DNA from: Staphylococcus lloydii
GTDB lineage: Bacteria; Bacillota; Bacilli; Staphylococcales; Staphylococcaceae
Assembly: GCF_015775975.1 (NCBI RefSeq)
Contig: NZ_CP064056.1
Span: 1,116,001 to 1,180,000, forward strand
Length of the DNA stretch: 64,000 bases
Direction: 5' to 3'
Shown here in pieces: positions 1-8,520 of this stretch. The stretch's first letter is position 1. Every line of letters starts with the position of its first letter. Below the pieces are notes generated by a model. The model did not search any database. It had not been told where the DNA came from and saw nothing but the letters and a program-made list of their open reading frames with translations. The translations under genes were made by a program, and so were the position numbers.

Positions 1-707
1 ATTATATTTTTATTGCAAACTTAATTATGTATGTATTATTCGCATTTGTAGCTGTGTTTAACTTCAATATTGAGCTAGAAGTTAAAGTTAAACCAAATGA
101 AACATTTAAAATATTTTCAAAACAATATAGACCACAGTTTATCTCGTTATTGTTGTTATGTTCGATGTTTATCATTTGTTGGATTGCATATATTCAATGG
201 GAAAGTACAATTGCGTCATTTACACAACACTTAAATATTTCGATGAGACAATACAGTTTATTATGGACAGTAAATGGCATATTAATATTAGTCGCACAAC
301 CATTTATTGCCCCAATTATTCGACTGTTAAAAGGAAACTTAGTTCACCAAATGTTCGTCGGCATAGTCATATTTATGTTGTGCTTTTTCGTTACAAGCTT
401 TGCCGAGCAATTTTCAATTATGATGATTGGCATGGTCATCCTTAGTCTAGGCGAAATGTTTGTCTGGCCAGCAGTACCGACAATCGCAAATAAATTGGCG
501 CCACACGGTAAAGAGGGATCCTTCCAAGGCTATGTCAATTCAGCTTCCACGGTAGGGAAAGCATTAGGGCCTTTACTAGGTGGTGTCATCGTTGATACTT
601 TCAATATCAGTGCGATGTTTATTGGCATGATAGTATTGCTATTTATAGCGCTAATATTTCTTTATGTTTTTGGCAAAAGTTTCTATCGAAAAGATGGTGC
701 TTCTTAA
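1..707 (+). CDS. MFS transporter, C-terminal part (5' end outside window)
   Basis: The open frame (codon phase starting at base 3) runs in from the window edge without a stop, so the N-terminal half is missing and the first ATG at 27 is not the real start. The visible 230 or so residues hold about six hydrophobic segments with short polar loops, as in the C-terminal six-helix half of a major facilitator superfamily drug/sugar exporter. The loop near residue 155-180 (HGKEGSFQGYVNSAS) and the following GPLLGGVIVD resemble the conserved MFS motif region. Staphylococci carry a putative drug exporter directly upstream of leuS, which fits. The substrate cannot be told. The stop codon lies inside the terminator hairpin that follows. 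Confidence 0.85.
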   Translation, partial: YIFIANLIMYVLFAFVAVFNFNIELEVKVKPNETFKIFSKQYRPQFISLLLLCSMFIICWIAYIQWESTIASFTQHLNISMRQYSLLWTVNGILILVAQPFIAPIIRLLKGNLVHQMFVGIVIFMLCFFVTSFAEQFSIMMIGMVILSLGEMFVWPAVPTIANKLAPHGKEGSFQGYVNSASTVGKALGPLLGGVIVDTFNISAMFIGMIVLLFIALIFLYVFGKSFYRKDGAS

Positions 708-738
708 TTGTTATCATAACAATTAAGGTTAATTTTTC
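703..738 (+). terminator. Rho-independent terminator of the MFS gene
   Basis: Perfect 11-bp stem 703-713/717-727 with a 3-nt loop, followed by a U-rich stretch. The MFS stop codon (705-707) is within the 5' arm. Confidence 0.7.
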
Positions 739-741
739 TAC

Positions 742-770
742 TTGAAAATCGTCAGGTTTTACAATATTAT
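742..770 (+). promoter_or_regulatory. Sigma-A promoter of the leuS T-box transcript
   Basis: TTGAAA (742-747), exact 17-bp spacer, TATTAT (765-770). Transcription would start near 777, giving a leader of about 235 nt before leuS. Confidence 0.7.
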
Positions 771-776
771 TAATAG

Positions 777-993
777 AGTATAGGAGTAGTAACTTATCAA
801 ACTTTTCTGCAGAGAGCTAGGTTGGTGTGAACTAGTGTTAAGTTTTAAGTGAACTTACCAATCGTAAAAATTGATTTTATAAATAACATCTCTAACTATT
901 TAATTAAGTGAGTGCACTTTTAAAGTGAACGAGGGTGGTACCGCGGCTAATGTCGTCCCTTTAATATGCTAAATAGTTTGAGGTGTTCTTTTT
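777..993 (+). promoter_or_regulatory. T-box riboswitch (leucine) upstream of leuS
   Basis: A T-box leader senses uncharged tRNA. The T-box sequence AGGGTGGTACCGCGG lies at 932-946 and the matching CGTCCCT at 954-960. The specifier region reads GAA-CTT-ACC with CTT, a leucine codon, at 854-856, agreeing with the gene downstream. A long stem pairs 885-902 with 970-987 (one U-U mismatch, one G-U) and is followed by CTTTTT, giving a terminator-like element that encloses the T-box rather than competing with CGTCCCT in the usual way. Confidence 0.9.
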
Positions 994-1023
994 ATGAATA
1001 GGAGGAAACATTGTGAATTATAA
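994..1023 (+). CDS. Possible 9-codon micro-ORF over the leuS ribosome binding site
   Basis: ATG at 994 is preceded by GAGGTG (980-985) at 8-nt spacing and is followed by eight sense codons (MNRRKHCEL) and TAA at 1021-1023. It covers the leuS Shine-Dalgarno sequence (1001-1005) and overlaps the leuS GTG start (1013) in another frame. Its own Shine-Dalgarno is in the 3' arm of the leader hairpin. It may be chance: nothing but spacing supports translation. Confidence 0.25.
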   Translation: MNRRKHCEL

Positions 1024-3427
1024 TCATAATGATATTGAAAGAAAGTGGCAACAATATTGGGAAGAAAATAAAACATTTAAAACGAGCGATAATTTCGGTC
1101 AAAAGAAATTTTATGCGCTAGATATGTTCCCGTATCCATCTGGTGCTGGTTTACACGTAGGACACCCAGAAGGTTATACAGCAACTGACATCGTTTCTCG
1201 TTATAAAAGAATGCAAGGTTATAATGTGTTACACCCTATGGGCTGGGATGCATTTGGTTTGCCAGCTGAACAGTATGCATTAGACACTGGTAATAATCCA
1301 AGAGCCTTTACTCAAAAAAATGTGAATACATTCAAGCGACAAATTAAAGAACTAGGCTTTAGTTACGATTGGGATAGAGAAATCAATACGACTGATCCAG
1401 AGTATTATAAATGGACGCAATGGATTTTTATTCAACTTTATAACAAAGGTTTAGCATATGTGGATGAAGTTGCAGTTAACTGGTGTCCGGCATTAGGAAC
1501 GGTTTTATCAAATGAAGAAGTAATCGATGGCGTATCAGAACGTGGTGGTCACCCAGTATACAGACGACCTATGAAACAATGGGTGTTAAAGATTACTGCT
1601 TATGCTGATAGATTGTTAGAGGATTTAGATGACTTAGACTGGCCAGAATCAATTAAAGACATGCAACGTAACTGGATAGGTCGTTCAGAAGGTGCTGCTG
1701 TTACATTTAATGTTGAAAGTACACAAGACAATATAGAAGTCTTTACTACAAGACCAGATACAATTTATGGTGCGACTTTCTTAGTGCTAAGTCCAGAACA
1801 TGAATTAGTAAATGAAATTACGACACCTGATAAAGAAGAAGCTATTAAAGCTTATCAAGAAGAAGCGGCTAAAAAGTCAGACTTAGAACGTACAGGTTTA
1901 TCTAAAGAAAAATCAGGCGTATTTACGGGTGCCTATGCTACAAATCCATTATCAGGTGAACAAGTCCCAGTTTGGATAGCTGACTATGTATTATCAACTT
2001 ATGGTACAGGTGCAGTGATGGCAGTACCAAGTGGTGATCAACGTGACTATGAATTTGCTCAAGCATTTGACTTACCTATAGTAGAAGTAATCGAAGGTGG
2101 AGACTTAAGTAAAGAAGCCTACACAGGCGATGGTCCACACGTTAATTCTGGTGAATTAAATGGCTTATATAACGAAGGCGCAATTACAAAAGCGATTGAC
2201 TTATTAGAAGAAAAAAATGCTGGTACACGCAAAGTAAACTACAAACTACGCGACTGGCTATTTAGTAGACAAAGATATTGGGGCGAACCAATCCCTGTTA
2301 TTCATTGGGAAGATGGCACAATGACTACAGTTCCAGAAGATGAACTACCTGTATTGTTGCCTGAAACTAATGAAATCAAACCATCAGGTACGGGTGAATC
2401 ACCATTGGCTAATATTCCTGAATTTGTTAATGTAGTTGACGAAGAAACGGGTATGAAAGGTCGACGTGAGACAAATACGATGCCTCAATGGGCTGGAAGT
2501 TGTTGGTATTATTTAAGATATATCGATCCTAATAATGACCAAATGTTAGCCGACCCTGAAAAACTTAAACATTGGTTACCAGTTGATTTATATATTGGCG
2601 GCGTAGAACATGCAGTGTTACACTTATTGTATGCAAGATTTTGGCACAAAGTATTATATGATTTAGGCGTCGTTCCTACAAAAGAACCATTCCAAAAATT
2701 ATATAATCAAGGAATGATTCTTGGTGAAGGTAACGAAAAAATGAGTAAATCCAAAGGTAATGTCATTAACCCTGACGACATTATTAAGAGTCATGGTGCC
2801 GATACATTAAGACTATACGAAATGTTTATGGGACCATTGGATGCAGCAATTGCTTGGAGCGATAATGGACTTGACGGTTCTCGCAGATTCTTAGATAGAG
2901 TTTGGAGATTGTTGGTAAACGAAGATGGAACGTTATCTGACCGTGTGGTAGAAGATAATGATGGCTCATTAGATAAGTCTTATCATCAAACTGTCAAAAA
3001 AGTATCCGAAGACTTTGATTCGCTAAACTTTAATACTGCAATCAGTCAGTTGATGGTATTTATAAATGACTGTTATAAAGCGGATACGTTGTATCGTTCT
3101 TATATTGAAGGTTTCGTTACAATGCTTGCTCCGATTGCTCCACATATTAGTGAAGAACTTTGGAATATATTAGGCCACGAAGGCACAATTACGTATCAAC
3201 CATGGCCAACTTATGATGAAACGCTACTTGTCGATAATGAAGTAGAAATAGTAGTACAAGTTAATGGTAAAGTAAGAGCGAAGCTTAATATCGCTAAAGA
3301 TACGTCTAAAGAAGATATGGAAGCAATCGCTTTAGATAACGATAGTATTAAGAGCGAAATTGAAGGCAAAGATATTAAAAAAGTCATTGCAGTTCCGCAA
3401 AAACTTGTTAATATAGTAGCCAAATAA
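1013..3427 (+). CDS. leuS: Leucyl-tRNA synthetase
   Basis: Class I aminoacyl-tRNA synthetase that charges tRNA-Leu in the cytoplasm. The 804-residue product has the family's normal length. The HIGH-type signature appears as HVGH near residue 48, inside [16 protein letters not shown], and the KMSKS loop as EKMSKSKGN near residue 575. The CP1 editing domain lies roughly at 220-420 ([12 protein letters not shown] at its start) and the anticodon-binding and C-terminal domains follow. The start is GTG at 1013, 8 nt after GGAGG. Expression is expected to follow leucyl-tRNA charging through the T-box just upstream. The rhodanese gene follows after 21 nt and is probably co-transcribed. Confidence 0.98.
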   Translation: MNYNHNDIERKWQQYWEENKTFKTSDNFGQKKFYALDMFPYPSGAGLHVGHPEGYTATDIVSRYKRMQGYNVLHPMGWDAFGLPAEQYALDTGNNPRAFTQKNVNTFKRQIKELGFSYDWDREINTTDPEYYKWTQWIFIQLYNKGLAYVDEVAVNWCPALGTVLSNEEVIDGVSERGGHPVYRRPMKQWVLKITAYADRLLEDLDDLDWPESIKDMQRNWIGRSEGAAVTFNVESTQDNIEVFTTRPDTIYGATFLVLSPEHELVNEITTPDKEEAIKAYQEEAAKKSDLERTGLSKEKSGVFTGAYATNPLSGEQVPVWIADYVLSTYGTGAVMAVPSGDQRDYEFAQAFDLPIVEVIEGGDLSKEAYTGDGPHVNSGELNGLYNEGAITKAIDLLEEKNAGTRKVNYKLRDWLFSRQRYWGEPIPVIHWEDGTMTTVPEDELPVLLPETNEIKPSGTGESPLANIPEFVNVVDEETGMKGRRETNTMPQWAGSCWYYLRYIDPNNDQMLADPEKLKHWLPVDLYIGGVEHAVLHLLYARFWHKVLYDLGVVPTKEPFQKLYNQGMILGEGNEKMSKSKGNVINPDDIIKSHGADTLRLYEMFMGPLDAAIAWSDNGLDGSRRFLDRVWRLLVNEDGTLSDRVVEDNDGSLDKSYHQTVKKVSEDFDSLNFNTAISQLMVFINDCYKADTLYRSYIEGFVTMLAPIAPHISEELWNILGHEGTITYQPWPTYDETLLVDNEVEIVVQVNGKVRAKLNIAKDTSKEDMEAIALDNDSIKSEIEGKDIKKVIAVPQKLVNIVAK

Positions 3428-3448
3428 ATTTAGATTGGAGTTTTATTA

Positions 3449-3760
3449 ATGGAATCTATTACAGTAGATGAATTGAAAGAGAAAATTGTCGATTCTAACC
3501 CAGTAAATATCGTTGATGTTAGAACTAGGGAAGAAACGGCTATGGGAATTATTCCAGGTGCTAAGACAATACCAATGAACGAAATTCCATCAAATCTTAA
3601 TTATTTTAATGATAATGAAACGTATTACCTCGTATGTAAAGCTGGTATGAGAAGTGAACGTACAGGACAATATTTAGAAGAAAATGGTATTAATGTAGTC
3701 AACGTCGAAGGCGGTATGGACGCATGGGGCGATGATGGCTTAGAGGTCGACAGTATTTAA
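3449..3760 (+). CDS. Single-domain rhodanese-like sulfurtransferase
   Basis: A 103-residue single rhodanese domain. It has the CH2-like segment NIVDVRTREE near residue 20 and an active-site loop CKAGMRS near residue 63, where Cys is the expected persulfide carrier. Proteins of this kind (PspE/GlpE/YtwF type) move sulfane sulfur in the cytoplasm; the acceptor here is unknown. The gene follows leuS by 21 nt with its own GGAG site and ends in a strong terminator, so it appears to be the last gene of the leuS transcript. No link of substrate to leuS is implied by the sequence. Confidence 0.92.
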   Translation: MESITVDELKEKIVDSNPVNIVDVRTREETAMGIIPGAKTIPMNEIPSNLNYFNDNETYYLVCKAGMRSERTGQYLEENGINVVNVEGGMDAWGDDGLEVDSI

Positions 3761-3777
3761 TAGCAATTCAAAGTATA

Positions 3778-3824
3778 AAAAACCGGTTAATGTGTGAGAT
3801 TACATCACGTTAACCGGTTTTTGT
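3778..3824 (+). terminator. Terminator after the rhodanese gene, usable from both sides
   Basis: Stem AACCGGTTAA/TTAACCGGTT (3781-3790/3810-3819) extended inside by GTG/CAC, flanked by A-run and T-run. It can also stop transcription from the minus-strand flavoprotein gene. Confidence 0.85.
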
Positions 3825-3909
3825 TATTTAGAAATTAAATTTGTTGTTCAACACTAGACGCTATAAATAAGCTTATTTTACTTTCACAATGTAGTTGGAT
3901 TTATTATTA

Positions 3910-5175
3910 CTATTGGTCTTGCTTATATTGGCCGGCTGAAGTACCTGCAACATGTCCTGTCACAAGGGCACTGGTAATATTATAGCCGCCCGTATAACCA
4001 TGAATGTCGAGTACTTCTCCACATAAAAATAAGCCTTCACTTATTTTTGACATCATAGATTTAGGATGTATTTCTTTTAATGAAACGCCTCCACCTGTAA
4101 CAAATGCTTTGTCTAATGGTAAAGTGCCATTTACTACAAATTTAAAACCTTTGAATAGATTTACTAAGTCAGTGATTTTGGCATTAGATAGATGATGTGA
4201 AGTCAAATTATCATCTATTCCGGCTTGTTTTAACATAAAGAGTAAATAACGTTCTTCGATAAGGCCATGTAAACTATTTTTTATTACTTTATCAGGCGCT
4301 TCTTTTAGTAAACCGCGTATTTGTTGTTCGACTTGATCGTGGTTCAATTCCGGAAAAACATCTAATTCCATGTATATATCTTGTTTCTTTTGGTTTTTTT
4401 GTTCTTTATAAACAAATTGACTACATCTTAATGCGGCTGGACCACTAACACCAAAATGTGTGAATATCATATCCATTTGATGCGTAATGCGTGTTTTACT
4501 ATTTTTCTTTAACACACTCAGTGCTACATCTTTTAAACTTAAACCTTTTAACTCTTTTGATTTAATAAAGGGTTCTGGTGAAGTAATAGGTACTTCAGTT
4601 GGGAACAATTCTGTGATGGTGTGACCTAATGCCTCGGCAAATTTATAGCCGTCACCCGTAGAACCAGTTTGAGGAACACTCGTACCACCAGTCGCAATAA
4701 CGACAGATTGTGTTTGATATGATTTTTGATTATCTAACGCAACAGTATAGCTACCATCTTGTTCTGCAGTAATAGCCGTTACGGTCGTTTCTTCTAATAC
4801 ATCCACTTTGTTGTTATTCAATGTATTAACGAGTGCATCGACGACGTCTTGTGCTTTGTTAGAAATAGGGAACATTCTGCCATGATCTTCTTCTTTTAAT
4901 TTAACTTCTCGACTTTCAAAGAAATTGATAATTGATTCATTATCAAAGAGTGAAAAAGGGCTATATAAAAACTTACCATTGCCTGGTATATTTTTAATGA
5001 TTTCTGCATAGGGTAGTCTGTTTGTCACATTACAACGACCACCACCCGAAATTTTTAATTTACGTCCTAAGCCCTTTTTCTTTTCAATTAATAAAATATT
5101 AGTGTTTTCTTGGCTGGCGGCAACTGCTGCCATTAATCCGCTAGGTCCTCCACCAATAATAATAGTTTGATACAT
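3910..5175 (-). CDS. HI0933/YhiN-family flavoprotein (putative NAD(P)/FAD-dependent oxidoreductase)
   Basis: The 421-residue protein begins with a dinucleotide-binding motif, IIIGGGPSGLMAAVAA, followed by KISGGGRCNVTN, the hallmark of the HI0933/YhiN (B. subtilis YtfP) family. A second nucleotide-related motif GLFLCGEVLDIHGYTGGYN is close to the C terminus, as in this family. The fold is known from crystal structures but the physiological reaction is not; automatic names such as 'aminoacetone oxidase' are weakly supported. It is transcribed opposite to its neighbours, with a good AGGAGG-like site (GGAGG) before ATG, and shares the 3' terminator with the rhodanese gene. Confidence 0.9.
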   Translation of the reverse strand: MYQTIIIGGGPSGLMAAVAASQENTNILLIEKKKGLGRKLKISGGGRCNVTNRLPYAEIIKNIPGNGKFLYSPFSLFDNESIINFFESREVKLKEEDHGRMFPISNKAQDVVDALVNTLNNNKVDVLEETTVTAITAEQDGSYTVALDNQKSYQTQSVVIATGGTSVPQTGSTGDGYKFAEALGHTITELFPTEVPITSPEPFIKSKELKGLSLKDVALSVLKKNSKTRITHQMDMIFTHFGVSGPAALRCSQFVYKEQKNQKKQDIYMELDVFPELNHDQVEQQIRGLLKEAPDKVIKNSLHGLIEERYLLFMLKQAGIDDNLTSHHLSNAKITDLVNLFKGFKFVVNGTLPLDKAFVTGGGVSLKEIHPKSMMSKISEGLFLCGEVLDIHGYTGGYNITSALVTGHVAGTSAGQYKQDQ

Positions 5176-5544
5176 TGATATGCCTCCATTAGAATTGTTC
5201 TTTATTATATATATGGATAATAAAATACAAATTATTTCAGGTCTAAATTTAAGGAAAGATGTAAGTACATTGTCTAATTTTTACATCAGTAACATCATAT
5301 AAATTATAATATATCTTTACTTATTGCCAACTTTTAATTAAAATTTTTAAGGTTCATAGTGAAAAACGTGAAATTTCAAGAAATTATTAAACTCATGCAT
5401 GTACCATAGTGACGCTTAGTGTAATATATATTGATAAGACTATTTTTTTGTTATGTTATATTATTATTGTTTTGAAAAAATATTAACAACACGTTATGAT
5501 GAAGTTTACGATTATTAAATTTAATACGAGATAGGAAGATACAA
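5176..5544. other. Divergent intergenic region between the flavoprotein and murJ
   Basis: AT-rich gap of 369 bases. It holds the ribosome binding site of the flavoprotein gene at its left edge and the murJ promoter at 5472-5500. I see no RNA gene, repeat or convincing ORF in the rest. Confidence 0.6.
5472..5500 (+). promoter_or_regulatory. Sigma-A promoter of murJ
   Basis: TTGAAA (5472-5477), 17-bp spacer, TATGAT (5495-5500), 45 bases before the murJ start. Confidence 0.7.
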
Positions 5545-7182
5545 ATGAGTGAAAGTAAAGAGATGGTCCGAGGCACCTTCCTAATTACGCTTAGTATATT
5601 AATTACCAAGGTGTTAGGTGTCCTATTTATCATTCCATTCTACGCAATTGTTGGTGGAGAAGAAAATTTAGCGCCGTTTAACTACGCTTATCAACCATAC
5701 AACATTGCAATAGCTGTAGCAACAGCTGGAGTGCCTTTAGCAGCTTCAAAATATGTATCAAAGTATAATGCTTTAGGTGCATATAAAGTAAGTCAGAAAT
5801 TATATAAATCAAGTTTTATCGTTATGACGATAATGGGTATCATAGGCTTTGGCATATTGTACTTCTTAGCACCCAATATAGCGACAATAACATTAGCGCG
5901 TGAAGATGGTGTTAAAGGTGGATGGTCAGTAGCAGATATTACTTGGATTATACGTATTATAAGTGTAGTTGTTATCTTTATTCCATTGTTAGCAACATGG
6001 AGAGGGGTATTCCAAGGCTACAAATCAATGGGACCAACTGCGGTTTCAGAAGTTACGGAACAAGTTGCAAGAGTTCTATTTATTTTAATAGGAAGTTATT
6101 TAGTATTAAATGTTTTTGGAGGTTCAGTATTATTAGCCAATGGTGTAGCAACATTCGCAGCTGCAATTGGTGCAATCACTGGTATTATTACATTATGGTA
6201 CTACTGGGCTAAAAGGAAACCAAATATTGAAAAAATGGTAGCATCAGATACAACAAATATCGATGTGCCATACGGGAAAATGTACAAAGAAATTCTTTCG
6301 TATAGTATTCCATTTGTTATTGTGAGTTTAAACTTTCCATTATTTAATATGGTTGACCAGTTTACACACAATAATGCATTGGATTTGGCTGGCGTGCCAC
6401 AGAAAATGCATGACTATTTCTTCTCAATATTAAATATGACAACAAATAAAATTGTTATGATTCCAACATCGTTAGCATCTGGTTTTGCTGTCAGTTTAAT
6501 TCCATATATTACAAAAACCTTTGAAGCCGGCCAAAGAAATGAGATGCAAAGACAAATTCGTGCTTCTCTAGGCGTATTAATGTTTATAACTGTGCCAGCC
6601 AGTTTAGGTATTATGGCATTATCTTTACCGTTATATACTGTATTTTATAAGTATAATACAGATGGTAGTCAGTTATTGTTCTATTATGCTCCAGTAGCTA
6701 TTCTTATTTCGTTACTGAGTGTGACAGCTTCAATGTTACAAGGGATTGATAAGCAAAAGCTAACTGTTTTTGTAATCGTTTCTGCGGTTGTAATAAAAAT
6801 TATTTTAAATACACCGTTAATTTATGCATTGCATACTGCAGGCGCAATATTAAGTACTGCTATTGCATTGTTGTTTGCTATTATATGTAACTTTATTATT
6901 TTGAAAAAATATGCACATTTTAATTTCACAGAAACTTGGTTACACTTTAGTAAAATATTCTTATACGGCTTTATTATGATGATTGCGGTAGAAATTTCAT
7001 ACTTTTTAATACAACTTGTAATTTCGCCTCAATCTAAAATAGGTGCGCTTATTATTGTAATTATTAGTGTGGCTGTAGGTATGTTAGTTTATGGCGTGAT
7101 CACAATGAAAACACGTCTAGCCGATGAATTTTTAGGTGAGTTGCCTAATAAAATACGTCGTAAGTTAGGAATTATAAAATGA
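5545..7182 (+). CDS. murJ: Lipid II flippase MurJ (MOP/MATE-superfamily membrane protein)
   Basis: A 545-residue polytopic membrane protein with about 14 hydrophobic helices, belonging to the polysaccharide transporter/MATE superfamily. It matches B. subtilis YtgP and the S. aureus SAV1754-type proteins, which translocate lipid-linked peptidoglycan precursor across the membrane and are the MurJ orthologues. The first helix follows a short basic N terminus (MSESKEMVRGTFLITLSI), as in the family. The start ATG follows AGGAAG. It overlaps the next gene by 4 nt (ATGA), so it is translationally coupled to the pseudouridine synthase. In the same window lie murC and the transglycosylase sgtA, the steps before and after flipping. 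Confidence 0.9.
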   Translation: MSESKEMVRGTFLITLSILITKVLGVLFIIPFYAIVGGEENLAPFNYAYQPYNIAIAVATAGVPLAASKYVSKYNALGAYKVSQKLYKSSFIVMTIMGIIGFGILYFLAPNIATITLAREDGVKGGWSVADITWIIRIISVVVIFIPLLATWRGVFQGYKSMGPTAVSEVTEQVARVLFILIGSYLVLNVFGGSVLLANGVATFAAAIGAITGIITLWYYWAKRKPNIEKMVASDTTNIDVPYGKMYKEILSYSIPFVIVSLNFPLFNMVDQFTHNNALDLAGVPQKMHDYFFSILNMTTNKIVMIPTSLASGFAVSLIPYITKTFEAGQRNEMQRQIRASLGVLMFITVPASLGIMALSLPLYTVFYKYNTDGSQLLFYYAPVAILISLLSVTASMLQGIDKQKLTVFVIVSAVVIKIILNTPLIYALHTAGAILSTAIALLFAIICNFIILKKYAHFNFTETWLHFSKIFLYGFIMMIAVEISYFLIQLVISPQSKIGALIIVIISVAVGMLVYGVITMKTRLADEFLGELPNKIRRKLGIIK

Positions 7183-7877
7183 GATTAGATAAATTTTTAG
7201 CAAACATGGGTTTAGGTACACGAACTGAAGTTAAAACTTTGCTAAAAAAAGGCAAAGTAACCGTAAATAACAAAGTTGAAAAATCGCCTAAAACAAATGT
7301 TAACCCTGATTCTGATGAAATTTGTTGTGAAGATAAGCTAATTGAATATATAGATAAAGTATATTTTATGCTTAATAAACCTAAAGGTTATGTTTCTGCA
7401 ACGGTAGATAATCAACATTCGACGGTTATTGACTTAATTAGTGACTTTGAACATTTAAAGCTTTTTCCGGTCGGAAGATTGGACAAAGATACTGAAGGTT
7501 TGTTATTAATTACTAATGATGGTAATTTTAACCATCAATTGATGAATCCATCTAAGCATGTACCTAAAACTTATGAAGTGATTTCTAAAAATTCTATTAC
7601 AAAAAATGATATAGAATCATTTAAAACGGGTATTGAATTACATGATGGATTAACCCAACCTGCATTGTTAGAAGTTACGGATGATGAATATAAATCATTT
7701 GTAACAATTTATGAAGGAAGGTATCATCAAGTTAAGCGCATGTTTCATGCGATTAATAACGAGGTTCTTGCGCTTAAAAGGATAAAAATTGGCGACTTAG
7801 CACTTGATAGACAATTAGAGTCTGGTGACTATCGTCAATTGACCCCACAAGATTTTAAATTATTGGGGCTAAAATAA
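7179..7877 (+). CDS. RsuA-family 16S rRNA pseudouridine synthase
   Basis: 232 residues: an N-terminal S4-type RNA-binding domain (MRLDKFLANMGLGTRTEV) and the catalytic domain with GRLDKDTEGLLLITNDG, in which the Asp of GRLDKDT is the catalytic nucleophile of the RsuA/RluB/E/F family. It most likely modifies a single uridine in ribosomal RNA (U516-equivalent in small-subunit rRNA), as B. subtilis YtzG is annotated; the exact site is not shown by the sequence. The start ATG overlaps the murJ stop by 4 nt, an arrangement also found in Bacillus. Confidence 0.92.
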   Translation: MRLDKFLANMGLGTRTEVKTLLKKGKVTVNNKVEKSPKTNVNPDSDEICCEDKLIEYIDKVYFMLNKPKGYVSATVDNQHSTVIDLISDFEHLKLFPVGRLDKDTEGLLLITNDGNFNHQLMNPSKHVPKTYEVISKNSITKNDIESFKTGIELHDGLTQPALLEVTDDEYKSFVTIYEGRYHQVKRMFHAINNEVLALKRIKIGDLALDRQLESGDYRQLTPQDFKLLGLK

Positions 7878-7898
7878 ATAAAGAGGTGTGAAGTAGAT

Positions 7899-8300
7899 AT
7901 GGCAAAATTATTTAAAGCAGTATTAGGAATCGGGGGAGCTATAGCAGCTATCGTATTATCTAATAAAGATAATAGAGACAAACTTAAAAAAGAATATAAT
8001 AAATACAAGTCTAACCCTGAATCATATAAGCAAAACGCAAAAGAATTTGCTAGCCAAATAAGTGATAAAGCTAGCGAAACTATTAACGAAGTGAAAGAAG
8101 ACCCTAAAGGTTATGCAAACAAAGTAAAAGAAGACCCTAAAGGTTTCTTAAACGAGCAGAAAGCTCACTTCAAAGGTGAAAAAGGCGATACTTCTGAAGA
8201 AATTCAAGAAGGACGTTTCGACGATGAGGGTCCAAGTGATCCAAGTAACAACTTACACGTAGTTACTGAAAAAGAATTAAACAACAACAACAATAAATAA
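7899..8300 (+). CDS. Small YtxH-domain protein with internal repeat
   Basis: A 133-residue protein with one N-terminal hydrophobic, Gly/Ala-rich segment (about residues 7-22), then a highly charged helical tail, the YtxH (general stress/gas vesicle-like) layout. An 11-residue unit, VKEDPKGYANK, is repeated directly as VKEDPKGFLNE. The C terminus is acidic and ends in an Asn run. Function is not known; membrane attachment by the N-terminal helix with the tail in the cytoplasm is an inference. It follows the pseudouridine synthase by 21 nt and is the last gene before a strong terminator, so it closes the murJ operon. Confidence 0.85.
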   Translation: MAKLFKAVLGIGGAIAAIVLSNKDNRDKLKKEYNKYKSNPESYKQNAKEFASQISDKASETINEVKEDPKGYANKVKEDPKGFLNEQKAHFKGEKGDTSEEIQEGRFDDEGPSDPSNNLHVVTEKELNNNNNK

Positions 8301-8310
8301 ACGTTGATTT

Positions 8311-8357
8311 TTATAGGCTTAATTTGATGTAGATCAAATTAAGCCTATTTTTCTTTT
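8311..8357 (+). terminator. Terminator of the murJ operon
   Basis: Perfect 16-bp stem 8313-8328/8333-8348 with a 4-nt loop and a following U-rich run. Confidence 0.9.
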
Positions 8358-8520
8358 GCATTATGACAGTGACTAAAAATATATTTGTGTAGCTAAGTAA
8401 CTGTTTTTTGATGAAATACAACAGATTATTTTTTGATAAATTCTGTCATCTTACTGTAGTTTAGTGGTAACATCATGTAAAATGGAGTTTAATTAGATTT
8501 ATAGAAAGAAGTGATCATGT

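Noticed and set aside
27-707. Complete small transporter starting at ATG 27
   Set aside because: The frame is open to the window edge and the product is only half an MFS protein, so ATG 27 is internal.
3211-3423. Antisense 70-residue ORF at the end of leuS
   Set aside because: Leu/Ser-rich shadow of the conserved LeuS C-terminal domain.
5922-6212. 96-residue ORF in another frame of murJ
   Set aside because: Internal shadow ORF rich in Cys/Tyr/Trp with no translation signals.
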